DNA of 64,000 nucleotides from Arenimonas sp. SCN 70-307 (GTDB lineage Bacteria; Pseudomonadota; Gammaproteobacteria; Xanthomonadales; Xanthomonadaceae), in contig NZ_MEDO01000005.1 in assembly GCF_001724815.1 (NCBI RefSeq), forward strand, positions 29,085-93,084, in the 5' to 3' direction. Both the position numbers and the translations under genes were made by a program. The notes beneath the pieces were generated by a model. The model was not told where the DNA came from and ran no database searches. It was given only the letters and a program-made list of their open reading frames with translations. Shown piece by piece: positions 21,145-29,522 of this stretch (within the stretch, counting starts at the first letter, position 1; each line of letters opens with the position of its first letter).

Positions 21145-21202
21145 AAGAACGGGGTCGGGTTCACTTTCGTGAAACCGGAAGTGAACCTGACCCCGTTTTT
21201 TT
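21145..21202. repeat. Palindromic repeat family (REP-like), copy 2
   Basis: Arms 21145-21167 and 21177-21202 form an inverted repeat of the GGGGTCAGGTTCACTTCC motif, with one mismatch (GGGTCGGG) and a 9-base loop. The right arm runs into the stop codon of the rhomboid gene, and the minus-strand transcript would form a strong hairpin straight after translation ends. Confidence 0.9.
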
Positions 21203-21950
21203 AGTCGTCGGTGGGGCGGCGGAAGGGGAGGACGGTGCCGCGGGGTTCCGGCGGGAGCTCCCAGAGCACGGGCACGTCGTCGGGGCGGGGCATGGCGAAT
21301 TCGCCGTCGTCGTCGCCGGGCAGGGGCTCGTCTTCCTCGTCTTCCCAGCTGTAGCGCTTGCGGGGCGGCTCCGGGTCGGCCCGGCGCCAGATGAAGGCCG
21401 CCAGGATGCCCGCCAGGGCGCCGCCCAGGTGGTATTCCCAGGACACGCCGGGCTCGCGCGGCAGCACCGTCAGCACCATGCCGCCGTAGAAGAAGAAGGC
21501 GATCAGCGCCGCGGCGATGGCGGCCTTGTCCCGGCGCAGCAGGCCCAGGAACAGCAGCAGGAACATCAGCCCGTGGGTGAGGCCGCTGGCGCCGATGTGG
21601 AACGAGGGCCGGCCGATCAGCCAGGTGACCAGGCCCGACACCAGCCACAGCACCGGCAGCGCCCGCAGCGCGGCGCGCGGATACACCGTGCCCAGCAGGG
21701 TGCCCAGGATCAGCAGCGCCACCGAATTGGCCAGCCAGTGCCCGGCCGAGCCGTGCAGCAGCGGCGCGGTGACGATGCCCACCAGGCCGGCCGGCTCGAG
21801 CGGCACCAGCGCCAGGAAGCGCATCTCACCCAGCCAGGCCCCGGCGTGGAAGATCGCGCCGAGCAGGGCCACGAACGCCATCGAGGCCAGCAGGGCCCGG
21901 CGGAAGTGGCCGCGCACGGCCTCGGCGTGTTGCAGGCGGTCGCTGTCCAT
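21201..21950 (-). CDS. Rhomboid-family intramembrane serine protease
   Basis: A 249-residue polytopic protein. The serine is in GASG (Ser122, in HIGASGLTHG) and the histidine is His174 in YHLGGALAG, the catalytic pair of rhomboid proteases. His71 in HGSAGHWLANS matches the conserved loop. Six membrane helices occupy about residues 20-190, followed by a charged acidic C-terminal tail (EDEEDEPLPGDDDGE). It should cleave membrane helices of unknown substrates. The start is the ATG at 21950 rather than a TTG just before. Confidence 0.92.
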   Translation of the reverse strand: MDSDRLQHAEAVRGHFRRALLASMAFVALLGAIFHAGAWLGEMRFLALVPLEPAGLVGIVTAPLLHGSAGHWLANSVALLILGTLLGTVYPRAALRALPVLWLVSGLVTWLIGRPSFHIGASGLTHGLMFLLLFLGLLRRDKAAIAAALIAFFFYGGMVLTVLPREPGVSWEYHLGGALAGILAAFIWRRADPEPPRKRYSWEDEEDEPLPGDDDGEFAMPRPDDVPVLWELPPEPRGTVLPFRRPTDD

Positions 21951-21993
21951 CAACCCGAGGTGGGGGCCGGGGCCCGCCGCGTCAAGGCCCGGC

Positions 21994-22965
21994 TCAGGCG
22001 CCGGGCAGCACGTCCTTGGGCGGGCGCGGCTTCACCCACAGGCTCATCACCATCGAGGTGGCGATGGTCGCGGCCACCACGCCCAGCGAGATCGCCACCG
22101 GGATCTTGTAGATGTCCACCAGCAGCATCTTGGCGCCGATGAAGATCAGCACCAGCGCCAGGCCATAGGCCAGCAGGTGGAACTTCTCGGCCGCGCCGGC
22201 CAGCAGGAAGTAAAGCGCGCGCAGGCCCAGCACCGCGAACACGTTCGAGGTGAGCACGATGAACGGGTCGGTGGTGATGGCGAAGATGGCCGGGATCGAA
22301 TCGACGGCGAAGATCACGTCGGTCACCGCGATCATCACCAGCACGATGAACAGCGGCGTGTACTTGCGTCGCTTGCCCTGGCCGATCCACAGCGCTTCGC
22401 CGTGGTAGCGGCGCACCATCGGGAAGCGCCCCGTCAGCCAGCGCAGCACGGGGTTCTTGTCCATGTCCGGCTCCTGGCCGGCCGCCCAGAGCATCTTGGC
22501 GCCGGTGACCAGCAGGAACACGCCGAAAATGTAGAGGATCCAGTGGAACTGCGCGATCAGCGCCGCGCCCACGAAGATCAGGATGCCGCGCAGCACGATC
22601 GCGCCGAGCACGCCGAGAATGAGCACCCGCTGCTGCGACTGCGCCGGCACCGCGAAATAGGTGAACAGCATCAGGAAGACGAAGATGTTGTCGACCGCCA
22701 GCGCCTTCTCCACCAGGTAGCCGGTGAGGAACTCGAGCGCGATGCGGTTGGCTTCCTCGCCCGGCAGGCGCTCGGACAGGTACCACCACAGGCCGAGGTT
22801 GAAGACCATCGCCAGCGCGATCCAGGCCAGCGACCAGATCACCGCCTCGCGGGTGCTGACCTTGTGCGGGCCGTTCTGGCGAAGGACGAGCAGGTCGACC
22901 GCGAGCGCGGCGACGACGAGGACCGCGAACGCGGTCCACATGAGCGGGGTGCCGATGGTTTCCAA
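21994..22965 (-). CDS. TerC-family membrane protein (probable Mn exporter, Alx/MeeF type)
   Basis: A 323-residue integral membrane protein starting at TTG (METIGTPLMW, the usual TerC N-terminus) with GGAG 7-10 bases upstream. It has the family motifs EKALAVDNIFVFLM and TDVIFAVDSIPAIFAIT, whose acidic residues sit in the membrane, and eight to nine helices. Family members such as Alx and MeeF export manganese. A Mn-sensing riboswitch lies in the leader, which supports that role. The frame is open through the riboswitch, but the longer product would lack family support. Confidence 0.93.
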   Translation of the reverse strand: METIGTPLMWTAFAVLVVAALAVDLLVLRQNGPHKVSTREAVIWSLAWIALAMVFNLGLWWYLSERLPGEEANRIALEFLTGYLVEKALAVDNIFVFLMLFTYFAVPAQSQQRVLILGVLGAIVLRGILIFVGAALIAQFHWILYIFGVFLLVTGAKMLWAAGQEPDMDKNPVLRWLTGRFPMVRRYHGEALWIGQGKRRKYTPLFIVLVMIAVTDVIFAVDSIPAIFAITTDPFIVLTSNVFAVLGLRALYFLLAGAAEKFHLLAYGLALVLIFIGAKMLLVDIYKIPVAISLGVVAATIATSMVMSLWVKPRPPKDVLPGA

Positions 22966-22991
22966 GGAGATCTCCGGTGCGGGCCTGTCGT

Positions 22992-23028
22992 CCGCCACGC
23001 AACGCGCTCCCCGGAAGGAGCGTGGCGG
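22992..23028 (-). promoter_or_regulatory. Hairpin between the riboswitch aptamer and the TerC start (expression platform candidate)
   Basis: CCGCCACGC (22992-23000) pairs with its complement at 23020-23028, and an alternative inner stem (23005-23010 with 23017-23022) overlaps it. The two foldings are partly exclusive. Lying between the aptamer and the TTG start, this is the likely switch element. No T-run follows, so translational or Rho-linked control is more likely than intrinsic termination. Confidence 0.5.
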
Positions 23029-23030
23029 GC

Positions 23031-23140
23031 GGGCGAAGGTCTTGCTCGCAGGCGAGGCCTGCCTGCCGGACCGGGGACCTGGACAGGTGCCAGGGCCCGT
23101 GATGACGATCTCGGCAGCGGGAGCTACTCCCCTTCGGGGG
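23031..23140 (-). promoter_or_regulatory. yybP-ykoY manganese riboswitch aptamer
   Basis: Read on the minus strand, the leader has a P1 helix CGAAGG/CCUUCG (23139-23134 with 23039-23034). Directly after the 5' strand comes the signature GGGGAGUAG, then a UCGUCAUCACGG segment, a long GC-rich arm, and near the 3' end GAGCAAGACC before the closing P1 strand. These are the conserved loop elements of the yybP-ykoY class, which bind Mn2+ and regulate TerC/Alx/MntP-type exporters. The downstream gene is exactly of that type. High Mn should raise TerC expression. Confidence 0.9.
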
Positions 23141-23248
23141 GCAGAGTCTGCCACGAATCCTTACCTTGACGTCAATCACGCCCGCCCCGGACGGCCTCGG
23201 GTTAGGCTAGCCCGGTTGGGCCGGAAGGCCGCGGGATCCGGGGCGGGC

Positions 23249-24415
23249 ATGGAGCTGGACGTCAGGTCGGTGATGCTGGTGGGGGTGCTGCTGAGCATCC
23301 TCACGGTGGTCCTGCTTGCGCAGGCCGGCCAGGCCTTTCCGGTCGAACGCCGGCGCCTCCTGCGGATCTGGACGGTGGGCCTGCTGCTGCAGCCGGTGGC
23401 CTGGGCCCTGCTGGCCACGCGCGGCCTGGTCAGCGACGCCCTGTCGATTTCCCTGGGCAATGGCCTGCTGCTGCTGGGTTTCGCCGAGATGGCCCGGGCC
23501 GTGCGTGGCTTCCAGGGCCTGCCCGAGCGGCGCCTGGCCTACTGGACGCTGGTGTCGCTGGTGGTGGTGGCCCTGATGGTCTTCGCCGAAGGCTGGCCGC
23601 ACTACAGCGCGCGCGTGCTGGTCAATTCCAGCTGCGCCGCGATCCTCCTGGCTTCGATCGCCCTGGCCTTGTCGCGTGACTACACCCGCCGGGGGTTCAC
23701 CGCGGCCCGCCTCACGGGCGCCTTCGCCGGGCTGGGCGTGCTGATCGCGCTGTGGCGTTTCGCCGAGCACTCGCTCGATCCGCGCGCCACAGGCAGCCTC
23801 TACGATGCCGGCGCCAGCGACATCGCCGTCTTCAGCTACGCCTGCGTCGGCGTCACCTTCCTGAGCCTGGGATTCGTGCTGATGCACACCGAGCGCGCCT
23901 ACGAGGACCTTCGCCGGCTGGCGTCGCTCGACCCGCTCACCGGCGTCCTGGCGCGCAGCGGCCTGGCCGAACAGGGCCACCGGCTGATGTCCGAGTCGCG
24001 GCGCTACCAGCGGCCGCTGTCGATGCTGCTGATGGACATGGACCAGTTCAAGCAGGTCAACGACAGCCTGGGCCACGCCGCCGGCGACACCGTGCTGCGG
24101 CACCTGGCCGAACGCGCCCGCCGCGTGCTGCGCGGCGAGGACGTGCTGGGCCGGCTGGGCGGCGACGAGTTCGTGGCCCTGTTGCCCAGCACCGACGCGG
24201 CCGGCGCCCGGGTGGTGGCCGAGCGCCTGCGCGATGCCTTGCACGAGGCGCATGCGCGCTACCGTGGCGAGGAGGTGCCCGTGGACCTGTCGATCGGCGT
24301 GGCCGAAGCCCGTGCCGAAGACTCCTTCGACGCCCTCCTGCAGCGCGCCGACCAGGCCATGTACGGGGCCAAGCGCGCCGGCGGCAACCGGGTGGAACTG
24401 GCCCCGGCGGGCTGA
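23249..24415 (+). CDS. Membrane-bound diguanylate cyclase (GGDEF), paralogue of the gene at 19877
   Basis: A 388-residue protein with seven hydrophobic helices in residues 5-215 and a GGDEF domain. The active site is GGDEF near residues 304-308, with inhibitory site RGED five residues before it. MDMDQFKQVNDSLGHAAGD is the nucleotide-binding stretch. Domain spacing matches the 394-residue cyclase at 19877, so the two probably come from a duplication. It is divergent from the TerC gene; its promoter region overlaps the riboswitch leader on the other strand. Confidence 0.92.
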   Translation: MELDVRSVMLVGVLLSILTVVLLAQAGQAFPVERRRLLRIWTVGLLLQPVAWALLATRGLVSDALSISLGNGLLLLGFAEMARAVRGFQGLPERRLAYWTLVSLVVVALMVFAEGWPHYSARVLVNSSCAAILLASIALALSRDYTRRGFTAARLTGAFAGLGVLIALWRFAEHSLDPRATGSLYDAGASDIAVFSYACVGVTFLSLGFVLMHTERAYEDLRRLASLDPLTGVLARSGLAEQGHRLMSESRRYQRPLSMLLMDMDQFKQVNDSLGHAAGDTVLRHLAERARRVLRGEDVLGRLGGDEFVALLPSTDAAGARVVAERLRDALHEAHARYRGEEVPVDLSIGVAEARAEDSFDALLQRADQAMYGAKRAGGNRVELAPAG

Positions 24416-24443
24416 AAACCCGGCGGCACCGGGCCGGCGCCGG

Positions 24444-24449
24444 TAGAAT
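24444..24449 (+). promoter_or_regulatory. -10 box TAGAAT, 6 bases before the methyltransferase ATG
   Basis: TAGAAT ends 6 bases before the ATG at 24456, in a 40-base gap with no visible Shine-Dalgarno sequence. It suggests a leaderless transcript for the rRNA methyltransferase. No clear -35 is seen. Confidence 0.45.
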
Positions 24450-24455
24450 GGCGCG

Positions 24456-25628
24456 ATGAACAGCCCCGCCCTGCCCGTCGTCCGGCTCAAGATCGAGCGC
24501 CGCTCCAACCACCCCTGGATCTTCCAGAAGATGGTGGAAAAGCCCGAGGCCAAGCCGCGCCCGGGCGCGGTGGTGGACATCGTCGACAACACCGGCAGCT
24601 GGGTCGGCCGCGGCTTCTACAACGGCCACTCGCGCATCGCCCTGCGCGTGCTCACCGAGGACCGCCACGAGGCCATCGACGAAGCCTTCTTCCTGCGCAA
24701 GATCGCCGACGCGGTCGCCCTGCGCCGCGAGGTGCTGCGCCTGGATGAGCACACCGACGCCTGGCGCGTGGTGCACTCCGAGGGCGACGGCCTCTCGGGC
24801 CTGGTGGTCGACCGCTACGGCGACCTGCTGGTGGTGGAGTTCTTCTCGGCCGGCGCCTTCCGCCACCGGGAGTGGATCTACGCCGCGTTGCGCGAGCAGT
24901 TCCCGGGCTGCCGCTTCTACAGCTTCGCCGAGGAGCACGTACAGAAGCAGGAGAGCTTCGACTTCCGCGCGCCGCCGGCGCCGGAGCCGAGCATCGTCAC
25001 CGAGAACGGCCTGAAGTTCCGCGCCACGCCCGGCAGCGGCCACAAGACCGGCTTCTTCGCCGACCAGCGCGACAACCGCGAGTTCCTCTCGCGCTTCACC
25101 GCCGGCAAGCGCGTGCTCGACATCTGCTGCAACTCGGGCGGCTTCGCCATCTATGCCAAGGCCCGCGGCGGCGCCGACGAGGTCACCGGCATCGACCTGG
25201 ACGAGGAAATCCTCGAGGTCGCCGAAAAGAACGCGCGCCTGAACCACGCCAAGGTGAAGTTCACCCAGGCCGACCTCTTCCCCTACCTGCGCGACGCCCA
25301 GCAGCGCGGCGAGCAGTGGGACGTGGTGATCCTCGACCCGGCCAAGCTCACCCGCGACCGCGACCAGGTGATCCCGGCGCTGAAGAAGTACAACGACATG
25401 AACAAGCTGGCCATGCAGGTGGTCCGCCCCGGCGGCATCCTGCTCACCTGTTCGTGCACCGGCCTGGTCAGCGAGGAGGAGTTCCTCGACATGGTGCGCC
25501 GCGCGGCGTTCTACGCCGGCCGCACCGTGCAGGTGCTGAAGGTGGCCGGCGCCGGCGGCGACCATCCGTTCATGGCGCACGTCAAGGAAAGCCGTTACCT
25601 GAAGGCCGTGTTCTGCCGCGTGATGTAA
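24456..25628 (+). CDS. rlmI: RlmI-like 23S rRNA cytosine-C5 methyltransferase
   Basis: A 390-residue class I SAM methyltransferase. An N-terminal PUA domain (about 1-80) binds RNA. The catalytic domain has GKRVLDICCNSGGFAIYA (SAM loop), VTGIDLDEEIL, WDVVILDPAKLTR, and the cysteine motif LLTCSCTGLVSEEEF. The E. coli relative methylates C1962 of 23S rRNA; the same site is inferred. Length is normal. Confidence 0.85.
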   Translation: MNSPALPVVRLKIERRSNHPWIFQKMVEKPEAKPRPGAVVDIVDNTGSWVGRGFYNGHSRIALRVLTEDRHEAIDEAFFLRKIADAVALRREVLRLDEHTDAWRVVHSEGDGLSGLVVDRYGDLLVVEFFSAGAFRHREWIYAALREQFPGCRFYSFAEEHVQKQESFDFRAPPAPEPSIVTENGLKFRATPGSGHKTGFFADQRDNREFLSRFTAGKRVLDICCNSGGFAIYAKARGGADEVTGIDLDEEILEVAEKNARLNHAKVKFTQADLFPYLRDAQQRGEQWDVVILDPAKLTRDRDQVIPALKKYNDMNKLAMQVVRPGGILLTCSCTGLVSEEEFLDMVRRAAFYAGRTVQVLKVAGAGGDHPFMAHVKESRYLKAVFCRVM

Positions 25629-25662
25629 GCGTTCGCGCCGCGCACACGCCCGGCGCGCGCCA

Positions 25663-26256
25663 ATGACCGCCATGCCCGACACGCTCGACGACGTCTTCGC
25701 CCACGCCTGGGCCCGCCTGCGCGCGGGCGTCTTCGGCCGCCACGACCCCTTCCACCAGGGCGTGCTGGCCAACACCAGCGACGAGGGCCCGCAGGCGCGC
25801 TACGTGGTGCTGCGCGCCGCCGACGCCGCCACCGGCACCCTGGCCTTCCACACCGACCGGCGCAGCCCGAAGTTCGCGGCCCTGGCCGCCGACCCGCGCC
25901 TGGCCTGGGTGTTCTTCGGCCACGGCGAACAGCTGCGCATCGAGGGCCGCGTGCGCCTGCACCACGACGACGACGCGGCCCGCGCCACCTGGGCCGCGAT
26001 GCGCCCGCTGGCGCGCCGCACCTATGCCGTGCCGCTGCCGCCGGGCACGTCGGTGGACGCGCCGGAAGACGCCGGCCTGCCGGGCCTGGGCACGCCGGCC
26101 GACCCGGCCGCGCTCGAGGCCGCGCGCGTGCACTTCGTGCTGGCCCGGGTCGAGGCCACGCGCCTGGACTGGCTGTCGCTGGCCGCCAGCGGCCACCGCC
26201 GCGCCCGTTTCGAGCGCGGCCACGACGGCTGGCAGGGCCGCTGGCTGGCGCCGTAG
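25663..26256 (+). CDS. Pyridoxamine 5'-phosphate oxidase-family flavoprotein
   Basis: A 197-residue split-barrel protein with QARYVVLRAADAATGTLAFHTDRRSPK (core FHTDRRSPK) and FFGHGEQLRIEGRVRL, typical of FMN-binding PNPOx relatives. The C-terminal LDWLSLAASGHRRARF is family-like. It probably is not the main pyridoxine oxidase because C-terminal substrate residues are not evident. It lies 34 bases after the methyltransferase and is likely co-transcribed with it. Confidence 0.8.
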   Translation: MTAMPDTLDDVFAHAWARLRAGVFGRHDPFHQGVLANTSDEGPQARYVVLRAADAATGTLAFHTDRRSPKFAALAADPRLAWVFFGHGEQLRIEGRVRLHHDDDAARATWAAMRPLARRTYAVPLPPGTSVDAPEDAGLPGLGTPADPAALEAARVHFVLARVEATRLDWLSLAASGHRRARFERGHDGWQGRWLAP

Positions 26257-26308
26257 CGCGCGCCGGCATCGGCTAGACTGCGCCACCCGCTCCGCAGGAC
26301 CGCCGCCC

Positions 26309-27541
26309 TTGGCAGCCCCCGATCCCGCCGCGCCCACCGTGCGCCGCGCCGCCCTGGCCTTCATCTTCGTCACCGTGCTGGTGGACGTGATGGCCTTCGG
26401 CCTGATCATCCCGGTGCTGCCGCACCTGCTCAAGAAGGTGACGGGCGGCGAGATCGCCGACGCCACGCTCTGGCACGGCCTGTTCGCCACCGGCTTCATG
26501 GCCATGCAGTTCCTGGCGCAGCCCATCCAGGGCGCGCTCTCGGACCGCTTCGGGCGCCGCCCGGTGATCCTGATCTCCAACGCCGGCCTGGCCATCGACT
26601 TCCTGATCATGGCGCTGGCCGAGACGCTGCCGCTGCTGTTCATCGCGCGCCTGCTTTCGGGCGCCACCTCGGCGAGCTTCAGCACGGCCAACGCCTACAT
26701 CGCCGACGTGACGCCGCCGGAAAAACGCGCGGCGGCCTTCGGGCGCCTGGGCATGGCCTTCGGCATCGGCTTCACCGTCTCGCCGGTGATGGGTGCCTGG
26801 CTGGGCGCGGTGGACCTGCACCTGCCGTTCTGGGTGGCCGCGGGCCTGTGCGCCGCGAATTTCTGCTACGGCTTCTTCGTGCTGCCCGAGTCGCTGCCGC
26901 CCGAGCGGCGCTCGCCCTTCGAATGGCGCCGCGCCAACCCGCTGGGTTCGCTGCGCATGCTGCGCGCCCACCCCGAGTTGTTCGCGCTGGCCGGCGTGAG
27001 CTTCCTGATGGCGCTGGCGCACCTGGTCTACCCCACCACCTTCGTGCTATACGCCGACTACCGCTTCGGCTGGGGCCTGGAGATGGTCGGCTGGACGCTG
27101 CTGATCGTCGGCGTGCTGACGGTGATCGTGCAGGGTGGCCTGGTGGGCCGCATCGCCCGCACTTTCGGTGACCGCCGCACGGTGCTGATCGGCGCCGTCG
27201 CGGGCACGCTCGGCTTCGCGATGTACGCGCTCGCGCCCACGGGCTACTGGTTCTGGGCGGCGATGCCGGTGGCGGCGCTGTGGGCCGTGGCCAACCCGGC
27301 GGTGCAGTCGCTGATGACCTCGCGCGTCTCGCCGCAGGAGCAGGGTCGCCTGCAGGGCGCCATCGGCAGCCTCAATTCCATCGCCGGCATCATCGGCCCG
27401 ACGATGTTCACCCAGACCCTGGCCTTCGTCGCCGCCAACGAGGTGCGCGGCCCGCTGGCCGGTGCCAGCTTCTGGCTGGCGGCACTGATGGTGGCGCTGG
27501 GCGGCCTGCTGGCCTGGCGCGCCACCACCACGCGGCCCTGA
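26309..27541 (+). CDS. Major facilitator superfamily drug-efflux-type transporter (TetA-like)
   Basis: A 410-residue transporter with twelve hydrophobic helices. It has motif A between helices 2 and 3 (GALSDRFGRRPVI), and FIARLLSGATSASFSTANAYIADVTPPEKR (core SGATSASFSTANAYIAD), which is typical of TetA/class-A-type antiporters. The TTG start at 26309 has AGGA upstream; the frame is open further back but runs through the previous gene. The substrate is unknown. Confidence 0.88.
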   Translation: MAAPDPAAPTVRRAALAFIFVTVLVDVMAFGLIIPVLPHLLKKVTGGEIADATLWHGLFATGFMAMQFLAQPIQGALSDRFGRRPVILISNAGLAIDFLIMALAETLPLLFIARLLSGATSASFSTANAYIADVTPPEKRAAAFGRLGMAFGIGFTVSPVMGAWLGAVDLHLPFWVAAGLCAANFCYGFFVLPESLPPERRSPFEWRRANPLGSLRMLRAHPELFALAGVSFLMALAHLVYPTTFVLYADYRFGWGLEMVGWTLLIVGVLTVIVQGGLVGRIARTFGDRRTVLIGAVAGTLGFAMYALAPTGYWFWAAMPVAALWAVANPAVQSLMTSRVSPQEQGRLQGAIGSLNSIAGIIGPTMFTQTLAFVAANEVRGPLAGASFWLAALMVALGGLLAWRATTTRP

Positions 27542-27586
27542 CGCCCCCCGGGGTTAGGATGGCGTCCTGAACCCAGGAGCCCCTGC

Positions 27587-28171
27587 ATGAGCAATCCCGT
27601 TTCCAAGGCCGAGGCCGAGGATGCCGTCCGCACCCTGCTGCGCTGGGCCGGCGAGGATCCTTCGCGCGAGGGCCTGCTCGACACGCCGCGGCGCGTGGTG
27701 GAGGCCTACGGCGACTGGTTCGCCGGCTACCGCCAGGACCCGCGCGACTACCTGGCGCGCACCTTCGAGGAAGTCGAGGGTTACGACGAGCTGATCGTGC
27801 TGCGCGACATCGAGTTCGAGTCGCACTGCGAGCACCACATGGCGCCGATCATCGGCAAGGCGCACATCGGCTACCTGCCGGCCGGCAAGGTGGTGGGCAT
27901 CAGCAAGCTCGCGCGCGTGGTCGAGGCGTACGCGCGCCGCTTCCAGGTGCAGGAGAAGATGACCGCGCAGATCGCCCGCTGCATCCAGGACGTGCTGCAG
28001 CCGCGCGGCGTGGGCGTGGTGGTCGAGGGCGCGCACGAGTGCATGACCACGCGCGGCATCCACAAGCGCGGCGTGAGCATGGTCACTTCGAAGATGCTGG
28101 GCAGTTTCCGCGAGGATGCGCGCACGCGCGCCGAGTTCCTGCGCTTCATCGACGTCGGCCCGGGGCGCTGA
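27587..28171 (+). CDS. folE: GTP cyclohydrolase I
   Basis: A 194-residue class IA enzyme that turns GTP into dihydroneopterin triphosphate, the first step of folate synthesis. Zinc and catalytic residues are present: [11 protein letters not shown] (Cys and His ligands) and [11 protein letters not shown] (second Cys). RHS-type [14 protein letters not shown] is the usual N-terminal signature. The start ATG has AGGAG 8-12 bases upstream. Its tetrahydropterin branch could also feed phhA, but that link is only metabolic inference. Confidence 0.97.
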   Translation: MSNPVSKAEAEDAVRTLLRWAGEDPSREGLLDTPRRVVEAYGDWFAGYRQDPRDYLARTFEEVEGYDELIVLRDIEFESHCEHHMAPIIGKAHIGYLPAGKVVGISKLARVVEAYARRFQVQEKMTAQIARCIQDVLQPRGVGVVVEGAHECMTTRGIHKRGVSMVTSKMLGSFREDARTRAEFLRFIDVGPGR

Positions 28172-28204
28172 GCCCGGGCCGCTGGCGCCCGCCCGCCGGA
28201 CGCC

Positions 28205-28210
28205 TATAAT
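28205..28210 (+). promoter_or_regulatory. -10 box TATAAT, 8 bases before the start of the 187-aa gene
   Basis: A perfect TATAAT ends 8 bases before the ATG at 28219, leaving essentially no 5' leader and no ribosome site. It is a further start-proximal promoter in this window. Confidence 0.5.
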
Positions 28211-28218
28211 CGGGCTCG

Positions 28219-28782
28219 ATGAGCGACCCCCGCGCCCACGTCCAAGCCCTCCGCGAGGCCATCCTGGCCGATCCGCCCGCGCAGGCGGGGCAATGGCTGG
28301 TGCTGCTCGACTCGCTCGAGAAGGCCGTGGCGGCCCTGGCCGCCAGCCGCGAGCGCCTGCAGCAGGACGTGGAAGACGCCGAGCACGCCCGCGATGCCGC
28401 CAACCTGGCGCGCATGAAGGTGATGGGCCAGCTCAACACCCTGCAAAAATCCCTGGCGGCGGCCGTGCCCCAGGTGGCGGCCAGCGCCGACGCGCAGAGC
28501 GACGCCCAGCGGCGCATCGAATGGCTGCTCAGCCACGGCGGTGTCGACGCCGGCGCGGCCGAGGCGGCCAAGACCGCCGAGATGGAAGCGCCCATGCCGG
28601 GCCGCGCGGTGCTCGAGGCCGTGATCGCCGGCGAGCGCAAGTTCACCAAGGCACAGCTCGAGTTCACCATCGCCGAAGCCATGGTGCTCACCGGCTGGCA
28701 GATGACGCCGCTCGAGCTCACCGAAAAGGGCGAGCCCTGGCTGGCCCGGCTGGTACTCGACAACCAGGCGGCGTCGGTTTGA
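28219..28782 (+). CDS. Coiled-coil protein, unknown function
   Basis: A 187-residue soluble protein. Residues 30-85 are heptad-rich (LEKAVAALAASRERLQQDVEDAEHARDA region) and probably coil. The C-terminal part, KFTKAQLEFTIAEAMVLTGW, is not a known motif to me. Its TGA overlaps the TTG start of the next gene, so it is coupled to two zinc-ribbon membrane genes. Confidence 0.7.
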   Translation: MSDPRAHVQALREAILADPPAQAGQWLVLLDSLEKAVAALAASRERLQQDVEDAEHARDAANLARMKVMGQLNTLQKSLAAAVPQVAASADAQSDAQRRIEWLLSHGGVDAGAAEAAKTAEMEAPMPGRAVLEAVIAGERKFTKAQLEFTIAEAMVLTGWQMTPLELTEKGEPWLARLVLDNQAASV

Positions 28783-29123
28783 TCGACCGCCTGCGCGAGC
28801 GCTCGCCGCGGGGGCACATCGCGCGGCAGGGGCTGCTGGCGCTGGGGCTGGCGGGGCTGCTGGTGCTGGCCGCGTTCATCACGACCGCGTGGCTCGTGGA
28901 GCAGTCCGGGTTCGAGCACGCCACCCTGCTGGTCTTGCCGGTGGGCTTGCTCGGCGGCCTGGCCTGGTGGGTTCCGCTGGGGCGCCCGCGTTGTCCGGGC
29001 TGCGGCTATCGCTTCACCCGCTTCCTGCAGTACGCCGCGATACTCGAGAAGAAGCCCCGGCACCGGCTGCGGTATTGCCCGCACTGCGGCGTCGACCTTG
29101 GCCCCGAGGGAGACGGCGCATGA
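28779..29123 (+). CDS. Membrane protein with C-terminal zinc ribbon, copy 1
   Basis: A 114-residue protein starting at a TTG that overlaps the previous stop (TTGA). Two hydrophobic helices (about 18-40 and 46-65) are followed by a zinc ribbon CPGC..CPHC with 30 residues between the cysteine pairs. The next gene has the same plan, so the two look like a tandem duplication. Function unknown. Confidence 0.68.
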   Translation: MIDRLRERSPRGHIARQGLLALGLAGLLVLAAFITTAWLVEQSGFEHATLLVLPVGLLGGLAWWVPLGRPRCPGCGYRFTRFLQYAAILEKKPRHRLRYCPHCGVDLGPEGDGA

Positions 29124-29431
29124 GCCTGCGCGAGCACCTGCGGCGGCGCGCGCGAGGTGCGTGGTTGATCCAGCTGGCGGCGTTCGCCGCCATCGTGCTC
29201 GTGCTGGCGATGGTGCCGCCGGGCAGCCGCCCGGGCCTCGTTTTCGGGGCGGCCATGCTTTTCCTCATTGCGTTCGCCTTCGCCCAGGCGCGCATAGCCT
29301 GCACGCGCTGCGGCAATGCGCTGGGCACCGTCGTCCCGCCCTGGCGCCTGCACCGCGGCCAACCCGCCAAGCGCATCCACCACTGCCCGTATTGCGGCGT
29401 TTCCCTCGACGAACCGGCCCGGGCGCCCTGA
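29120..29431 (+). CDS. Membrane protein with C-terminal zinc ribbon, copy 2
   Basis: A 103-residue paralogue of the preceding gene, whose stop it overlaps (ATGA). Two membrane helices (about 15-33 and 38-57) are followed by CTRC..CPYC and a short acidic tail. The shared layout and overlapping starts suggest the proteins act together, perhaps as a heteromer; no function is known to me. Confidence 0.68.
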   Translation: MSLREHLRRRARGAWLIQLAAFAAIVLVLAMVPPGSRPGLVFGAAMLFLIAFAFAQARIACTRCGNALGTVVPPWRLHRGQPAKRIHHCPYCGVSLDEPARAP

Positions 29432-29522
29432 ACCTGAACGACAACTCCGGCCGCGCTGGGAATGGCGACCGGACCGGCGCATCCTTGGTCGGGCAAGCCA
29501 CCCACCCCCGAGGAGGAATGCC

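Noticed and set aside
22966..23154. Longer TerC protein beginning at 23154
   Set aside because: The added residues are translated riboswitch; the family N-terminus METIGTPL starts at the TTG at 22965.
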